Source: Thiotrichales bacterium | GTDB taxonomy: Bacteria; Pseudomonadota; Gammaproteobacteria; Thiomicrospirales; Thiomicrospiraceae | Reading direction: 5' to 3' | Length of the DNA stretch: 64,000 nucleotides | NCBI GenBank assembly: GCA_016938655.1 | Contig: JAFGUG010000011.1 | Coordinates: 372,001 to 436,000, forward strand | Part shown: in pieces, positions 44,113 through 54,908 of the stretch | How the letters are laid out: each line of letters opens with the position of its first letter | Position numbering within the stretch: position 1 is the first letter of the stretch | Translations under genes and position numbers: made by a program | Notes under the pieces: model-generated | Databases searched by the model: none | Seen by the model: the letters and a program-made list of their open reading frames with translations, nothing else | Told to the model about the DNA's origin: nothing

Positions 44113-45138
44113 CTAACGCTGGTGACCAAATACACGCGGTTGAGTGTATTGGTCAATTAAGGGCACGGCGATGTTCATTAAGATAATGGCAAACGCAATG
44201 CCATCTGGAAACGCTCCCCATTGACGAATCACATACACCAAAACACCAATCCCGCAGGCATAAATAAGCTTGCCTTTGGGTGTAGTACTGGCAGTGACAG
44301 GGTCTGTGATAATGAAGAATGCCGCCAGCATGGTACCGCCCGTCAACAACATAAAACTCGCCGGTGGGTAGAGGGTTGGATCATATTGGTTGAAGATAAA
44401 ACTAATTAGAGCCAAACTGCCTAAAAACCCAACTGGGAACTGCCAGCTTATAACACGTGAATACATCATCCACAGACCCCCCACCATAAAGGCGACATTC
44501 ACCCAACCCCAGCTGGTTAATCCAAAGGCCTCCTCTTTGACCGTTTGCGTCACAATATCAGTGGCACTAATACCCTGCGATAGGCCGTTGCGAACCGCAT
44601 TTAAAGGGGTTGCCCCAGTTAGGGCGTCCATATTCATGCCCGGAATTTGGCCGGTGAAAATATAGTGAGCGGATTGTATAAAGTTGAGGGCGTGACCACT
44701 TAAGTCAACAGGCAGGGTCCATTGCGTCATTTGCACAGGGAAAGAGATGAGCAGGAAAGCATAGCCTAACATAGCAGGGTTAAATGGGTTGTAGCCCAAG
44801 CCGCCGTAGAGGTGTTTACCAAAAATCAGTGCAAACGCACTGCCGCTGACAATAATCCACCAAGGCGCTTCGGGAGGGATACAGAATACCAAACCGGTTA
44901 TGGTGATGAGCGCACTCATGTCGGTCATAAATGGCATGACAGGTCGTCCACGTAATTTGAGCATGATGTACTCAACCACCAACATGGTCGCCACGGCCAA
45001 CAGCCATTGCACTACGATGCCAAATCCAAAAAGATAGATATGGGTTAACAGCGCAGGAAAGGCGGCAATTTGAACTTGCATCATGACTTTACGCACACTT
45101 TGGTTGTTATGTGCGAAAGGGGAAGAGGCTGGACTCAC
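44113..45138 (-). CDS. rnfD: Rnf electron transport complex subunit D
   Basis: RnfD is a polytopic subunit of the Rnf complex with covalent FMN. The 341-residue protein has about ten membrane segments, the FMN-attachment TGAT motif in MDALTGATPLNAVRNG, and the FGKHLYGGLGYNPFNPAMLGYA segment typical of NqrB/RnfD. It starts 12 bases after rnfC ends. Confidence 0.94.
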   Translation of the reverse strand: MSPASSPFAHNNQSVRKVMMQVQIAAFPALLTHIYLFGFGIVVQWLLAVATMLVVEYIMLKLRGRPVMPFMTDMSALITITGLVFCIPPEAPWWIIVSGSAFALIFGKHLYGGLGYNPFNPAMLGYAFLLISFPVQMTQWTLPVDLSGHALNFIQSAHYIFTGQIPGMNMDALTGATPLNAVRNGLSQGISATDIVTQTVKEEAFGLTSWGWVNVAFMVGGLWMMYSRVISWQFPVGFLGSLALISFIFNQYDPTLYPPASFMLLTGGTMLAAFFIITDPVTASTTPKGKLIYACGIGVLVYVIRQWGAFPDGIAFAIILMNIAVPLIDQYTQPRVFGHQR

Positions 45139-45150
45139 TTAAATAATCTC

Positions 45151-47448
45151 CTAGTCATCAGCGATGGTCTGATCTTTTTGAGCTTTGCGAAGGGCAGCGC
45201 GTTCTCGTGCTGCCTGCATGGCTTTATTACGTTTTTCGGTAATGGGGTCTGTTTCACCGGTTTGTTCCATTTTTTTAGCCGTCTCTGCCTGAGCTTGCTG
45301 TTTGGCTAAGCGAGCCTCATCAGCCCTTTTCTTGGCCGCTTGTTTTGCCGCGTCCTTGGCTGCTTTACGTGCCGCTTCTTTGCGAGAAGCATCGGTTTCT
45401 GGGGTATTTACCGTTAAATCGACTATTTCAGGTTGTGCGGACTCAGTTTGTGTTTCGGGTTCTGATTCATTAGCCACTTCTATCGCCTTAGCCGCTTTTG
45501 CTTGGGCGCGTTTTTTAGCGGCTAACATCGCCGCTTGCTTAGCCGCTTGTTTTGCATCCGGTTTTGCTTTTGGCGTTGTGTCCATTTCAGTTACAACCTC
45601 GCTCGATTCATCAGAAGGGGGTGTTGTAACTGAGGTTTCAGTGTTGGCCGCTGCTTTTTTGGCTTCAGCGCGTTTTTTGGCAGCAATCATGGCCGCATTA
45701 CGAGCCGCCACCTTAGGGTCAGTGGTTTTTTCAGAACCTTGTTCGCTGTCTTGTTTTGCAGATTGTTGAGAGGCTTTTTTAGCCGCCTCTATCGCTTTTA
45801 AACGTGCTGAGGGAATGGCTTTGTCTGTTGCAGAGGAGCCTTCTGCATTGGCTTTAGCCGCTCGTTTTGCAGCCGCGGCTCGAGCGGCGGCCGCTGCTGC
45901 ACCTGATGCTGGCTTTTTAGCTTCACTTGTCGCTTCTTTGGGTGCAGAAGCTTGCTGTTTAACGGCCTCTTTTTTGGCTTTAAGGCGCGCTTCACGTTCG
46001 GCTTTTTCACGGTCAATACGCGCCATTTTAAATTCATGGCGCTCTTTCGCTAATGCCACCGCTTTTTGTTCAGCATGAATCTCTCTGATTTCCGATTTTG
46101 AGTGGCGGTAGTACTGCACTAACGGGATATGACTTGGGCAAACAAAACTGCAGCAACCGCACTCAATGCAGTCGGCTACGTTAAGCTTTTCTACTTTGTC
46201 ATATTCGTGCGCTTGGGCATGGAAGTACATCTGTTGTGGTAACAAATTTACTGGACAAGCGTCCATGCATTGGCCACAGCGAATACATGGCATCTGCATA
46301 TCTACAGGTTCGGGTGGATTGGCAAGCACACAGTTCGTTGTCTTAGAGATGGGCACGTCGTTACTTTTCACTTTAACCCCCATCATCGGCCCACCCATTA
46401 TCAGCGGGTAATTCAGTTCTGTTTTAGGTTGTGCGGCTTGGGCCAGTTCTGAAAAGGGCGTGCCAATCATGGCAATGGTATTAAACGGTTTGTTAAAGCC
46501 TAAACCAGAAACCGTTACCATACGCGAGGTTAGTGGTTCGCCAAACATCACTGCACGATATATGGCGGCAAAGGTGGCCACGTTCATCATTAGCATACCA
46601 ATGTCGACAGCGTGGGTTTTTTTAGGCATTTCAATGCCGGTTAACTCAAGCGTTAGCTGCTTTTGCCCACCCATTGGGTAGACGGATTCAACGACCTTGA
46701 TTTCTACGATGCTGTTTTTTGCCGCCTCAGTCATGGTTTTAATTGCGGTCGGTTTATTGCTTTCAATGCCGCAGATGATCTTGCTTGAACCGAGGGCTTT
46801 TGCAGTAATTAATGCACCTTGCACAATCTCTTCAGCATGGGTTTGCATGAGTAAGTCATCACAAGTAATAAAGGGTTCGCACTCGGCACCATTAATTAAC
46901 AGTGTGTGAATTTGAGCAGGCCTGCTCGGAATTTTGGCATAGGTTGGAAACCCGGCACCACCCATGCCGATAATTCCGGCATTGAAGAGAATCTCTTTGA
47001 GTTCATCGGGGGTTTCGATGGGTTGTTTAGACACCTTCAAAGCATTTTCTATGGTGATATTTTTACCATCGGGCTCTAAGATGATCGCCATGTCTTGCAA
47101 GCCGGAAGGGTGGGATAAGGTGGCGGGTTCAATCGCTTTTATCACGCCCGAGGTCGGTGCATGCACCGGAACAATCAAGGCTTTTTTAGGGTCTTTGGAG
47201 GATTTTGCTAGCAACTGATTCTTTTTAACGTAGTCCCCCACCTGAACAAGTACGTCTGCCGGTAAGCCCACTTGTTGTTGCAGAGGGAGAATCAATTTGG
47301 TTGGAATGATTTGCGCTCGAACCGGCTGGTTGGCAGACAGTTCTTTATTATATTGCGGGAATACGCCACCATGGAACGTATGCAGATAACGTTTTGCCAT
47401 AGGATAGATTTTGGCAATCTGTTGGATAACGGGTCTTAAAAAGCTCAT
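45151..47448 (-). CDS. rnfC: Rnf electron transport complex subunit C with long Ala/Lys-rich tail
   Basis: RnfC is the peripheral NADH- and FMN-binding subunit of Rnf. The 765-residue protein has the flavin/NAD region with [10 protein letters not shown] near residue 140, and two [4Fe-4S] motifs [12 protein letters not shown] and [12 protein letters not shown] near residues 390-440. From about residue 470 on it is a predicted helical tail of tandem Ala/Lys/Arg-rich repeats of the form [17 protein letters not shown], as in enterobacterial RsxC. Its start overlaps rnfB by 4 bases. A GCAGGCCTGC inside the gene encodes Ser-Arg-Pro-Ala. Confidence 0.94.
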   Translation of the reverse strand: MSFLRPVIQQIAKIYPMAKRYLHTFHGGVFPQYNKELSANQPVRAQIIPTKLILPLQQQVGLPADVLVQVGDYVKKNQLLAKSSKDPKKALIVPVHAPTSGVIKAIEPATLSHPSGLQDMAIILEPDGKNITIENALKVSKQPIETPDELKEILFNAGIIGMGGAGFPTYAKIPSRPAQIHTLLINGAECEPFITCDDLLMQTHAEEIVQGALITAKALGSSKIICGIESNKPTAIKTMTEAAKNSIVEIKVVESVYPMGGQKQLTLELTGIEMPKKTHAVDIGMLMMNVATFAAIYRAVMFGEPLTSRMVTVSGLGFNKPFNTIAMIGTPFSELAQAAQPKTELNYPLIMGGPMMGVKVKSNDVPISKTTNCVLANPPEPVDMQMPCIRCGQCMDACPVNLLPQQMYFHAQAHEYDKVEKLNVADCIECGCCSFVCPSHIPLVQYYRHSKSEIREIHAEQKAVALAKERHEFKMARIDREKAEREARLKAKKEAVKQQASAPKEATSEAKKPASGAAAAAARAAAAKRAAKANAEGSSATDKAIPSARLKAIEAAKKASQQSAKQDSEQGSEKTTDPKVAARNAAMIAAKKRAEAKKAAANTETSVTTPPSDESSEVVTEMDTTPKAKPDAKQAAKQAAMLAAKKRAQAKAAKAIEVANESEPETQTESAQPEIVDLTVNTPETDASRKEAARKAAKDAAKQAAKKRADEARLAKQQAQAETAKKMEQTGETDPITEKRNKAMQAARERAALRKAQKDQTIADD
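46916..46925. repeat. GCAGGCCTGC palindrome inside rnfC
   Basis: An exact copy in rnfC; the reading frame gives Ser-Arg-Pro-Ala, unlike the Ala-Gly-Leu frame used at most genic copies. Confidence 0.9.
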
Positions 47449-48020
47449 TTTTGCACCTGCTCGCCAACCACTTTGATCTCAAATTTGTTCACAGCCGGTT
47501 CTGGCCACTTCCAGTTTTTTGGGGTGACGTTTTGTGGCAACATTTCAATGCAGTCAACTGGGCAAACAGGCACACATTTTTCGCAACCGGTACACTCTTG
47601 CTGAATGACGGTATGCATCAATTTGGTGGCGCCTAAAATCGCGTCTACAGGGCACTCTTTAATACACAACACACACCCAATACACAGGTCTTCGTTGATG
47701 TAAGCGGTCTCTTTGGGTTTGGCTTCGGTGGCAGCGGCGTCCATCTCTTTGGGTTCAAGGCCGGTAATTTCAGAGATTTGAATCATCACCTCATTACCAC
47801 CCGGAATACACAAATTTACTTCAGTTTCCCCCTTTGCTAAGGCTTCAGCGTAGGGTTTACAGCCTGGAAACCCACATTGACCGCACTGTGTTTGCGGCAA
47901 GATTTTATCAATCTGTTCTGCTTGCGGATTGCCTTCAACTTTAAAGCGAATAGAGGCGTAACCCAGCAGTAAGCCAAAGAGAATCGCTAAACCAACAAAG
48001 ACTAGAATCGCTTCTATCAT
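47445..48020 (-). CDS. rnfB: Rnf electron transport complex subunit B
   Basis: RnfB carries electrons within the Rnf complex through iron-sulfur clusters. The 191-residue protein has an N-terminal membrane segment, the [15 protein letters not shown] cluster motif (residues about 46-60), and two ferredoxin motifs [12 protein letters not shown] and [12 protein letters not shown]. It overlaps rnfA by one base and rnfC by four. Confidence 0.95.
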   Translation of the reverse strand: MIEAILVFVGLAILFGLLLGYASIRFKVEGNPQAEQIDKILPQTQCGQCGFPGCKPYAEALAKGETEVNLCIPGGNEVMIQISEITGLEPKEMDAAATEAKPKETAYINEDLCIGCVLCIKECPVDAILGATKLMHTVIQQECTGCEKCVPVCPVDCIEMLPQNVTPKNWKWPEPAVNKFEIKVVGEQVQK

Positions 48021-48595
48021 TAAACTAACCCACCAAAGCCCATAAAGGCCATTGACATTAAGCCCGCAGTTATCAAAGCAATGGGCGCACCACGAAACGG
48101 TACGGGTACGTCAGAGGCATCGACGCGTTCACGGATAGACGCGAACAGCACCATAACTAAGGTAAAGCCCACTGCGGCACCAAATCCGTACACCGCTGAT
48201 TCAATAAAGTCGTTTTTTTCACCTACGTTTAACAAGGCCACACCCAATACAGCACAGTTAGTGGTGATAAGCGGCAAGTAAATTCCGAGTACTTGATACA
48301 GAGAAGGGCTGGTTTTGTGAATCGCCATTTCGGTAAACCCAACCACCGCGGCAATGGCTAAAATAAAGCCAATGGTTTGCAGGTATTCAAGGCCGAAAGG
48401 GTGCAGCAGGTAGGTGTAAATGATATAACTCAGCACCGAAGAGAGCGTCATAACAAAAGTAGTCGCTAATCCCATACCCAAAGCAGCGTCGGTTTTTTTG
48501 GACACACCCATAAACGGGCACAGGCCTAGAAACTTCACCAAAACAAAGTTGTTCACCAGCACGGTACTGATTAGGATTAAGATGTACTCTTGCAT
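48020..48595 (-). CDS. rnfA: Rnf electron transport complex subunit A
   Basis: RnfA is a six-segment membrane subunit homologous to RnfE. The 191-residue protein starts [34 protein letters not shown] and contains [17 protein letters not shown]; the two Cys are the shared iron-site ligands. It is the first rnf gene, 46 bases after metG on the same strand, so read-through from metG is likely. Confidence 0.95.
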   Translation of the reverse strand: MQEYILILISTVLVNNFVLVKFLGLCPFMGVSKKTDAALGMGLATTFVMTLSSVLSYIIYTYLLHPFGLEYLQTIGFILAIAAVVGFTEMAIHKTSPSLYQVLGIYLPLITTNCAVLGVALLNVGEKNDFIESAVYGFGAAVGFTLVMVLFASIRERVDASDVPVPFRGAPIALITAGLMSMAFMGFGGLV

Positions 48596-48641
48596 ACGAT
48601 TCTATCTCTTGGATGCGTAAGTTAAATAGTGTTTACGCAGT

Positions 48642-50792
48642 CTATTTTACGCGCATACCCGGTTTTGCACCGTCGTCGGGTGACAATACATATAAATCAC
48701 TGCCCCCAGGGCCAGCGGCTAAAACCATGCCTTCTGAAAGTCCAAAACGCATTTTGCGTGGTGCTAAGTTCGCTACCATCACCGTCAGTTTGCCAATAAG
48801 ATCCTCTGGCTCGTAAGCCGATTTAATGCCGGCAAACACTTGGCGTTGTTCAAAGCCAATATCCAGTGTGAGTTTGAGGAGTTTATTGGCTTCAGGTACC
48901 GCTTCAGCGTTGACGATTTTGGCAATGCGCAAATCAATTTTAGCAAAGTCGTCAATCGTGATTTCGGGTGCTAAAGGATCAAACTCTGGCTTGTCAGAGG
49001 CTACCTTGTCTGTGTTGTTTTGCTTGTTTTTCTTTGGTTTGGTATCCGCTTTTTTGCCATCTGGTGCTGTAGAGCTATTGCCCAAAGAACTCGCAGAGGC
49101 CTCAACCATTTTCTCAATCGCAGCTGGATCTAAGCGCGTTAGTAGGGCTTTAAACTTAATGATTTTAGTAAGACTATTTTCGTTGAGTGTATAGCTACCA
49201 GGTCTCATTAGAGGGACTTTAGAGTTACTCCATAATTGTGGTTTGATATTAAGAAATTCCCAAGCTTTCTCAGCTGTTTCAGGTAATACTGGTGCAAGAT
49301 AGATCATTAGCGCTCTGAACATATTGATACCTAGTGAGACTGATTCATGTAACTCGGTCTCTTTGCCTTCCTCTTTGGCTAACACCCAAGGGGCGGTTTC
49401 AGCAATGTACTCATTCGCTATGTCGGCTAAAGCCATGATTTCACGCATGGCATGCCCGTATTCACGCTTTTCATAAAAATTTGCAATCATGTCACCCTTA
49501 TCGATAAATTGCTCGTAAAGTTCAATCGCATAGTCAGAATAAGTTTCTTTTAACTTGCCATCAAATTGTTTAACCACAAAGCCGGCACAACGACTGGCGA
49601 TGTTAACCACTTTACCAACAAGGTCAGAGTTCACACGTTGCGCAAAATCCTCGAGGTTTAAGTCAATGTCATCAATACGACTGCTCAGTTTGGCAGCGTA
49701 ATAGTATCGTAAGTATTCGGGGTTTAGGTGTTCTAAGTAGGTCTTAGCCATAATAAAAGTACCACGAGACTTAGACATTTTTTGACCGTCAACGGTTAAG
49801 AAACCGTGGGCAAAGACCGCGTCTGGCGTTCTAAAGCCTGCACCGTCAAGCATCGCAGGCCAGAACAGAGCGTGGAAGTTGATGATGTCTTTACCAATAA
49901 AGTGATAAAGCTCGGCCTTAGAGTCTTTTGCCCAATAGGTATCAAAATCGGTTCCGGTTTTGTCACAATAGGCTTTAAAACTCGACATATAACCGATAGG
50001 CGCATCGAGCCATACATAGAAGTATTTATCTTTCTCACCCGGAATCTCAAACCCAAAATACGGCGCATCACGAGAGATATCCCAACCACGTAGGCCGGTT
50101 TCTAGCCACTCATCGAGTTTATTGGCAATTTGATCCTGCAGGTGACCGGCGCGCGTCCACGTTTTAAGCATGGTTTCAAATTGACCGAGTTCAAAAAAGA
50201 GATGATCCGTCTCTTTTTCGATGGGGGTGGCTCCAGAAACTGCGGATTTTGGATTGATTAGTTCAGTTGGGCTGTAAGTTGCCCCACAGACCTCACAGTT
50301 GTCGCCATATTGGTCTTCGGCTTTGCATTTTGGGCACGTCCCTTTTACAAAACGGTCGGGTAGAAACATCTCTTTTTCAGGGTCGTAAGACTGCGTAATG
50401 GTTTTGCGTGAGATATAACCTTTGGCATTTAATTGATTGTAAATGTACTCTGCAAAGTGTTTGTTCTCCGGCGAATTCGTGCTGTGATAGTGATCAAAGT
50501 TAACATTAAAACCGGCAAAGTCCGCTTGATGCTCTTCGGATGACTTGGCAATTAACTGTTCTGGGGTAATGCCTTCGGCCTCAGCGCGCAGCATAATTGG
50601 CGTCCCGTGGGCATCGTCTGCACACACGTAGATGCACTCGTTACCACGCATTTTTTGAAAACGTGACCAAATGTCTGTTTGAATGTATTCAACCAAGTGT
50701 CCCAAATGAATGGGGCCGTTTGCATAAGGCAGGGCGCTAGTAATTAAGATTTTTCTGGGTGCTGTGCTAACAGAACGTAAGTTTTCAGACAT
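48642..50792 (-). CDS. metG: Methionyl-tRNA synthetase
   Basis: MetRS charges initiator and elongator tRNA-Met. The 716-residue class I enzyme has [17 protein letters not shown] (HIGH-type motif, near residue 20), a zinc knuckle region CPKC...CEVC, the KMSKS motif in [12 protein letters not shown], and a C-terminal tRNA-binding domain ([13 protein letters not shown]...). A Lys/Asn-rich linker around residues 570-600 joins the last domain. It is divergent from the STAS gene and runs ahead of the rnf genes. Confidence 0.96.
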   Translation of the reverse strand: MSENLRSVSTAPRKILITSALPYANGPIHLGHLVEYIQTDIWSRFQKMRGNECIYVCADDAHGTPIMLRAEAEGITPEQLIAKSSEEHQADFAGFNVNFDHYHSTNSPENKHFAEYIYNQLNAKGYISRKTITQSYDPEKEMFLPDRFVKGTCPKCKAEDQYGDNCEVCGATYSPTELINPKSAVSGATPIEKETDHLFFELGQFETMLKTWTRAGHLQDQIANKLDEWLETGLRGWDISRDAPYFGFEIPGEKDKYFYVWLDAPIGYMSSFKAYCDKTGTDFDTYWAKDSKAELYHFIGKDIINFHALFWPAMLDGAGFRTPDAVFAHGFLTVDGQKMSKSRGTFIMAKTYLEHLNPEYLRYYYAAKLSSRIDDIDLNLEDFAQRVNSDLVGKVVNIASRCAGFVVKQFDGKLKETYSDYAIELYEQFIDKGDMIANFYEKREYGHAMREIMALADIANEYIAETAPWVLAKEEGKETELHESVSLGINMFRALMIYLAPVLPETAEKAWEFLNIKPQLWSNSKVPLMRPGSYTLNENSLTKIIKFKALLTRLDPAAIEKMVEASASSLGNSSTAPDGKKADTKPKKNKQNNTDKVASDKPEFDPLAPEITIDDFAKIDLRIAKIVNAEAVPEANKLLKLTLDIGFEQRQVFAGIKSAYEPEDLIGKLTVMVANLAPRKMRFGLSEGMVLAAGPGGSDLYVLSPDDGAKPGMRVK

Positions 50793-51132
50793 TATTTAAT
50801 GAATCCGTGATCAGTTTTTATCAAAAGTTTGAATCTGTTAAAAGATCTTTAAAGCCTGAAATAGGCTGAGTCTTAAACAGGGCTGCGGGTTAAGTGTTGT
50901 TAAAATTTGACCCGTTATTATAGCTATTTTGCAGGGCTTGGTGTGCATAAATATTGCTAATTAGACCGTTGAATTTTGCGGGTTATTCGGTGTTTTTAGC
51001 TGGTTTTAATTAAATTAAGTTGACTTGATTATGTGAGTTCGTTTGCAAGCGTGTTCCAGTTACATTAATATAGTCAAATTACTTATTTTTTTAGCATTTT
51101 TGCATTTTTGCATTTTTGTAAGGTTGGTTATT

Positions 51133-51447
51133 GTGGGTGTTGAGGTTCAGATTGACGATAAAGTGGTGACAATTTCTTTAATGGGAAGTTTTGATATCGG
51201 TTGTTATGAGGCTTTTAATGAGTCTTACAAACCTTATATGTCACAAGCAGAAAATGTTTTTATTGTTGATATGCAGAATGCTACTTATATGGACAGCTCA
51301 GCATTAGGTATGTTATTGCTGCTTAGAGATCGAACAGGCGGTGACAAATCGCGTGTGATTATTACCAACGTAGGTGAGTCGGTGATGGAAATCTTGAAAA
51401 TCGCCAACTTTGATCAATTGTTTAATATTCAAGCCAGAAACGTTTAA
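51133..51447 (+). CDS. STAS-domain protein (anti-sigma-factor antagonist type)
   Basis: From a GTG at 51133 this is a 104-residue single STAS domain: VGVEVQIDDKVVTISLMGSFD at the N terminus and YMDSSALGMLLLLRD, whose second Ser (Ser56) is the expected phosphorylation site. An ATG frame from 51043 would add 30 hydrophobic residues partly encoded by repeated GCATTTTT units; I consider it less likely, but it would make a membrane-anchored form. It is a candidate substrate for the PP2C phosphatase at 39176. No anti-sigma kinase gene lies next to it. Confidence 0.8.
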   Translation: MGVEVQIDDKVVTISLMGSFDIGCYEAFNESYKPYMSQAENVFIVDMQNATYMDSSALGMLLLLRDRTGGDKSRVIITNVGESVMEILKIANFDQLFNIQARNV

Positions 51448-51481
51448 TAAAAATATTATGTTAACGTTATGTTGTTAACAG

Positions 51482-51510
51482 AAAAAGCACGCTTAAAGGC
51501 GTGCTTTTTT
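51482..51510. terminator. Bidirectional terminator between the STAS gene and mrp
   Basis: AAAAAGCACGC pairs with GCGTGCTTTTT around a six-base loop, in the convergent gap, with T runs on both strands. Confidence 0.92.
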
Positions 51511-51543
51511 AGTTTTTGGTGTCTGTCTTTATTTGAGTTTGTA

Positions 51544-52668
51544 CTAGTTGTTTTGAATCTCAATTTTTGGGAATAAATTGGCGTAATTACGTTTTTTAAC
51601 CCCGATTTTGGCGCCGATTTGATGTGCCATATCACGATATTTATTGGCAATTGCTGAATTAGGTTCAGCAGTCACGGTTGGTTTACCGCTGTCGGCTTCT
51701 TCACGAATGCGTTTGTCCAGTGGCAGTGAACCTAAGAAATCGATGTTATACGTTTTAGCCAATTCTTGGCCACCGTGCTCACCAAAAATCGCCTCTTCAT
51801 GTCCGCAGTTACTGCAAATGTGGGTAGACATGTTCTCGATAATCCCCAAAATTGGAATCTCCACTTTCTCAAACATCTTCAGACCTTTTTTAGCATCAAT
51901 TAAAGCGATTTGCTGAGGTGTAGTGATAATCACTGAGCCGGTTACTGGAATTTGCTGTGACAAGGTTAGTTGTACATCGCCGGTACCCGGTGGAAGGTCA
52001 ATTACTAAGTAGTCTAAGTCTTGCCATTGGGTTTCACGTAGGAGCTGAGTGAGGGTTTGGGTCACAATCGGCCCACGCCATATCATTGGCGAGTCTTCTT
52101 CAATGAGTACGCCAATCGACATAACCTGTAAACCATAGGCTTGCAATGGCAGCATGGATTTACCGTCTTCTGATTGCGGCTTCTCTTTGATGTTAAGCAT
52201 GGTTGGGATACTTGGCCCATAAATATCCGCATCTAAAATCCCCACCGACGCGCCTTCTTGTTGCAGGGCCAGAGCTAAATTAACACTGGTGGTTGATTTT
52301 CCAACCCCGCCTTTACCGGATGCGACCGCAATAATATTTTTGATGCCGGGAAGTGGGTTAGTGCCTTTTTGTGAATCGTGCGCGACCACTTCAGTTGACC
52401 AGTTGATTTCAACTGAATTAATCTCATCAATTTGCATGAGCTGGTGAGTCAAATTCTGTTCAATCGCCGGCCACAGACTTTTGCACGGATAAGGCATGGC
52501 TAAATCAAGTGAGAGTGTGCCTTTTTTTAGTTGCACCGATTTAAGGGCTTTCAGCGCCAATAAATCTTGTTTACTGGTTGGGTCTTGCGTATTTTTAAGT
52601 TGTGCTTCAATTGCAGTTTGCAGTTCGGCTGAAACACCGTTACCAAACAACTTGTTTAAAATGCCCAT
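51544..52668 (-). CDS. mrp: Iron-sulfur cluster carrier protein Mrp/ApbC
   Basis: Mrp/ApbC is a P-loop ATPase that carries Fe-S clusters to target proteins. I start it at MGILNKLFG, which has AAGGAAG upstream, giving 374 residues; the open frame extends 61 codons further but that part is unlike the family. A DUF59-like N-terminal domain is followed by the deviant Walker A SGKGGVGKSTTSV (residues about 117-129), IDLPPGTGDVQLT, and the CxxC cluster-binding motif in HICSNCGHEE. It converges with the STAS gene and is divergent from mutL. Confidence 0.94.
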   Translation of the reverse strand: MGILNKLFGNGVSAELQTAIEAQLKNTQDPTSKQDLLALKALKSVQLKKGTLSLDLAMPYPCKSLWPAIEQNLTHQLMQIDEINSVEINWSTEVVAHDSQKGTNPLPGIKNIIAVASGKGGVGKSTTSVNLALALQQEGASVGILDADIYGPSIPTMLNIKEKPQSEDGKSMLPLQAYGLQVMSIGVLIEEDSPMIWRGPIVTQTLTQLLRETQWQDLDYLVIDLPPGTGDVQLTLSQQIPVTGSVIITTPQQIALIDAKKGLKMFEKVEIPILGIIENMSTHICSNCGHEEAIFGEHGGQELAKTYNIDFLGSLPLDKRIREEADSGKPTVTAEPNSAIANKYRDMAHQIGAKIGVKKRNYANLFPKIEIQNN

Positions 52669-52881
52669 CGACTCTTCCTTAAATGCGTTTTTAGTTTGTT
52701 TTAATTGACTGCGCATTCTACCAGTTAAGCGGGGAATTAAAAAACAACCATCCCTAGGGTTTTTAAATAGCGCTTTTAATAGCGTTTCTAAAGTGCGGCA
52801 AATAAAAGTTAGCAGGCCTGTTAAGTTGTAAAAGTTCAAAAACCTTAACACGCTTACATAGTTGATTGAGGCGGTTGGTGC

Positions 52882-52887
52882 TATAAT
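52882..52887 (+). promoter_or_regulatory. mutL: Possible -10 element for mutL
   Basis: A consensus TATAAT lies 40 bases before the mutL start; TTGATT at 52862-52867 is a -35 candidate but the spacing of 14 is short, so this is tentative. Confidence 0.4.
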
Positions 52888-52926
52888 CCGTTGCTTATTT
52901 ATTTGAATTAAAAGTCTAATTTAACC

Positions 52927-54885
52927 GTGTCCGACTCTTTGCAAACGCCACTTGAAGAACTAAATCATGTTCATGAATCACCCTTGATGCGCTCAGTCAT
53001 TAGCCAGCTTCCATCGCACTTAGCCGACCAGATTGCGGCGGGTGAAGTGGTTGAACGCCCAGCGTCGGTCGTTAAAGAGTTATTGGAAAATGCGTTGGAC
53101 TCGGGCGCTACCCAAATTGATATCACCATTGAGCTGGGCGGTACTCAAAGTATTCAAGTAACCGACAATGGTTACGGTATTCCCAAAGACGAACTGACGC
53201 TGGCGGTGAGTCGGCATGCCACCAGTAAAATTAAAAGTGCCGAAGATTTAGCCGCGGTGCATACCTTAGGATTTCGTGGTGAAGCCTTGGCCAGTATCAG
53301 TTCGGTCTCGCGTTTTGAAATTGTCAGTAAGGTTGCAGACAGTTCGGCAGCGTGGCAGTTGCATGCCGAAGGTGAAGGGCGCTGGAGTGAGATGAAACCG
53401 GTGGCCGGCACGGTAGGTACAACTGTTAAAGTGGAAGACCTATTCTTTAATACACCCGCACGCAAAAAGTTTTTACGCTCGCCACAAACCGAGTTTTCGC
53501 AAATTGACCAATTGGTTAAGCGTGTCATGTTAAGCCGTCCTAAGGTCGGTTTTAAGTTAACGCACAATAATAAAGTGATTCGTCATGTGCTGCCCGTAAA
53601 CAGTGATTCGGCAGAAACGAAACGTTTAACGCAGCTAATGGGGCAAGCGTTTGTGCAACAAAGTTTGGCTGTTGAGTTTGAATCTGCTGACATTCAGTTG
53701 AGTGGCTGGGTGGGGTTGCCGACCTTTAACCGTAGCCAAACCGATATGCAGTATTTGTTTGTTAATGGCCGGATTGTTCGTGATCGACTCTTATCTTACG
53801 CCGTTAAACAAGCGTATGCCGATGTGCTTTATCACGGACGCCATCCCGCTTATCTGCTGTTTTTAGAGATTCCGCATGACTTGGTTGATGTCAATGTGCA
53901 CCCTGCTAAATACGAAGTGCGCTTTGCGAATGGTCGTTGGGTTTACGACTTTTTAAGGCGTTCAGTACGTGAAGCCGTTAGTCGACCTGTGAGTGCTGAA
54001 CAGGGCAGTGGCGGTACATTGAGTTCAGGTTTTATGCAGGGCAGTTCGCAAGGACAAGTCGGTTTTAATCATGTATCCCCCTCTGCTTTTGCTAATTTGG
54101 GCGGTGGAAACTTACCTAATTTTAGTGGTGACAGCCAAGCTGCTATGCGCTTTCAAGCGCCATCTTCAAACTCCAGTGCGACTTTGAGTGAGCGTTTTAA
54201 GTATGAAGCCAATCCGCTATTGGGTGCAGAAAGTACTGGGTTTGGTATTGAGGAGCGGTCGTCAAACTATGCTGATATGGGCTTAGCCAAAGATGTCTCT
54301 GAGCATAAATTGGGTTACGCCAAAATGCAGCTTCATGGCATTTTTATTCTGGCTGAAAATCAAAAAGGCCTGGTGTTGGTCGATATGCATGCCGCACATG
54401 AGCGTGTGGTTTATGAGCGTTTGAAAGCGCAATGGCAAAACCAGCGATTAATCAGTCAGCCGCTTTTAGTACCGATGGCGTTGGCACTTGAATCGTCACA
54501 AATTTCGATATGGGAAGCGCATCAAGATTGGTTTACTCAGTTAGGATTTGAAATGGAGGTGTTAGGGCCAGAGCAACTTAAGGTCACCGCTCTGCCTGCA
54601 CTTTTAGTGAAAAGTGATGTGGTAAATCTGGTTAATGACATGCTTGCCGATTTGGCCGTCGCCGGGCAGACCCAGCAAGTGGAAGAGCATATCAATGCCA
54701 TGTTATCGACGATGGCGTGCCATGGTTCGGTGCGTGCGCATCGCCAGCTAACCATTGAAGAGATGAATGCGTTGTTGCGTGAGATGGAGCAGACGGAGCG
54801 TTCCGATCAGTGTAATCATGGGCGACCAACTTGGGTACAGTTGAGTTTAGATCAGCTTGATAGTTTGTTTATGCGCGGAAAATAG
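52927..54885 (+). CDS. mutL: DNA mismatch repair protein MutL
   Basis: MutL couples mismatch recognition by MutS to strand incision. The 652-residue protein starts at GTG; a start at the Met 20 codons in (MRSVISQLPSHLADQIAAGEVV) is also plausible. The GHKL ATPase has ELLENALDSGA, DNGYGIP, HATSKI and LGFRGEALASI. The C-terminal domain has DMHAAHERVVYE near residue 486, which fits the DxHA(x)2E(x)4E endonuclease motif with Met for Gln, and the CNHGRPT motif near the end, so a nicking activity is predicted. miaA follows by 23 bases. Confidence 0.95.
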   Translation: MSDSLQTPLEELNHVHESPLMRSVISQLPSHLADQIAAGEVVERPASVVKELLENALDSGATQIDITIELGGTQSIQVTDNGYGIPKDELTLAVSRHATSKIKSAEDLAAVHTLGFRGEALASISSVSRFEIVSKVADSSAAWQLHAEGEGRWSEMKPVAGTVGTTVKVEDLFFNTPARKKFLRSPQTEFSQIDQLVKRVMLSRPKVGFKLTHNNKVIRHVLPVNSDSAETKRLTQLMGQAFVQQSLAVEFESADIQLSGWVGLPTFNRSQTDMQYLFVNGRIVRDRLLSYAVKQAYADVLYHGRHPAYLLFLEIPHDLVDVNVHPAKYEVRFANGRWVYDFLRRSVREAVSRPVSAEQGSGGTLSSGFMQGSSQGQVGFNHVSPSAFANLGGGNLPNFSGDSQAAMRFQAPSSNSSATLSERFKYEANPLLGAESTGFGIEERSSNYADMGLAKDVSEHKLGYAKMQLHGIFILAENQKGLVLVDMHAAHERVVYERLKAQWQNQRLISQPLLVPMALALESSQISIWEAHQDWFTQLGFEMEVLGPEQLKVTALPALLVKSDVVNLVNDMLADLAVAGQTQQVEEHINAMLSTMACHGSVRAHRQLTIEEMNALLREMEQTERSDQCNHGRPTWVQLSLDQLDSLFMRGK

Positions 54886-54908
54886 AAGATGAGTAGAGAG
54901 CTTAAAGA

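Noticed and set aside
45302-46078. Long Ala/Leu/Ser-rich open frames on the plus strand
   Set aside because: They are antisense to the repetitive Ala/Lys tail of rnfC; the repeat composition keeps the opposite frames open.
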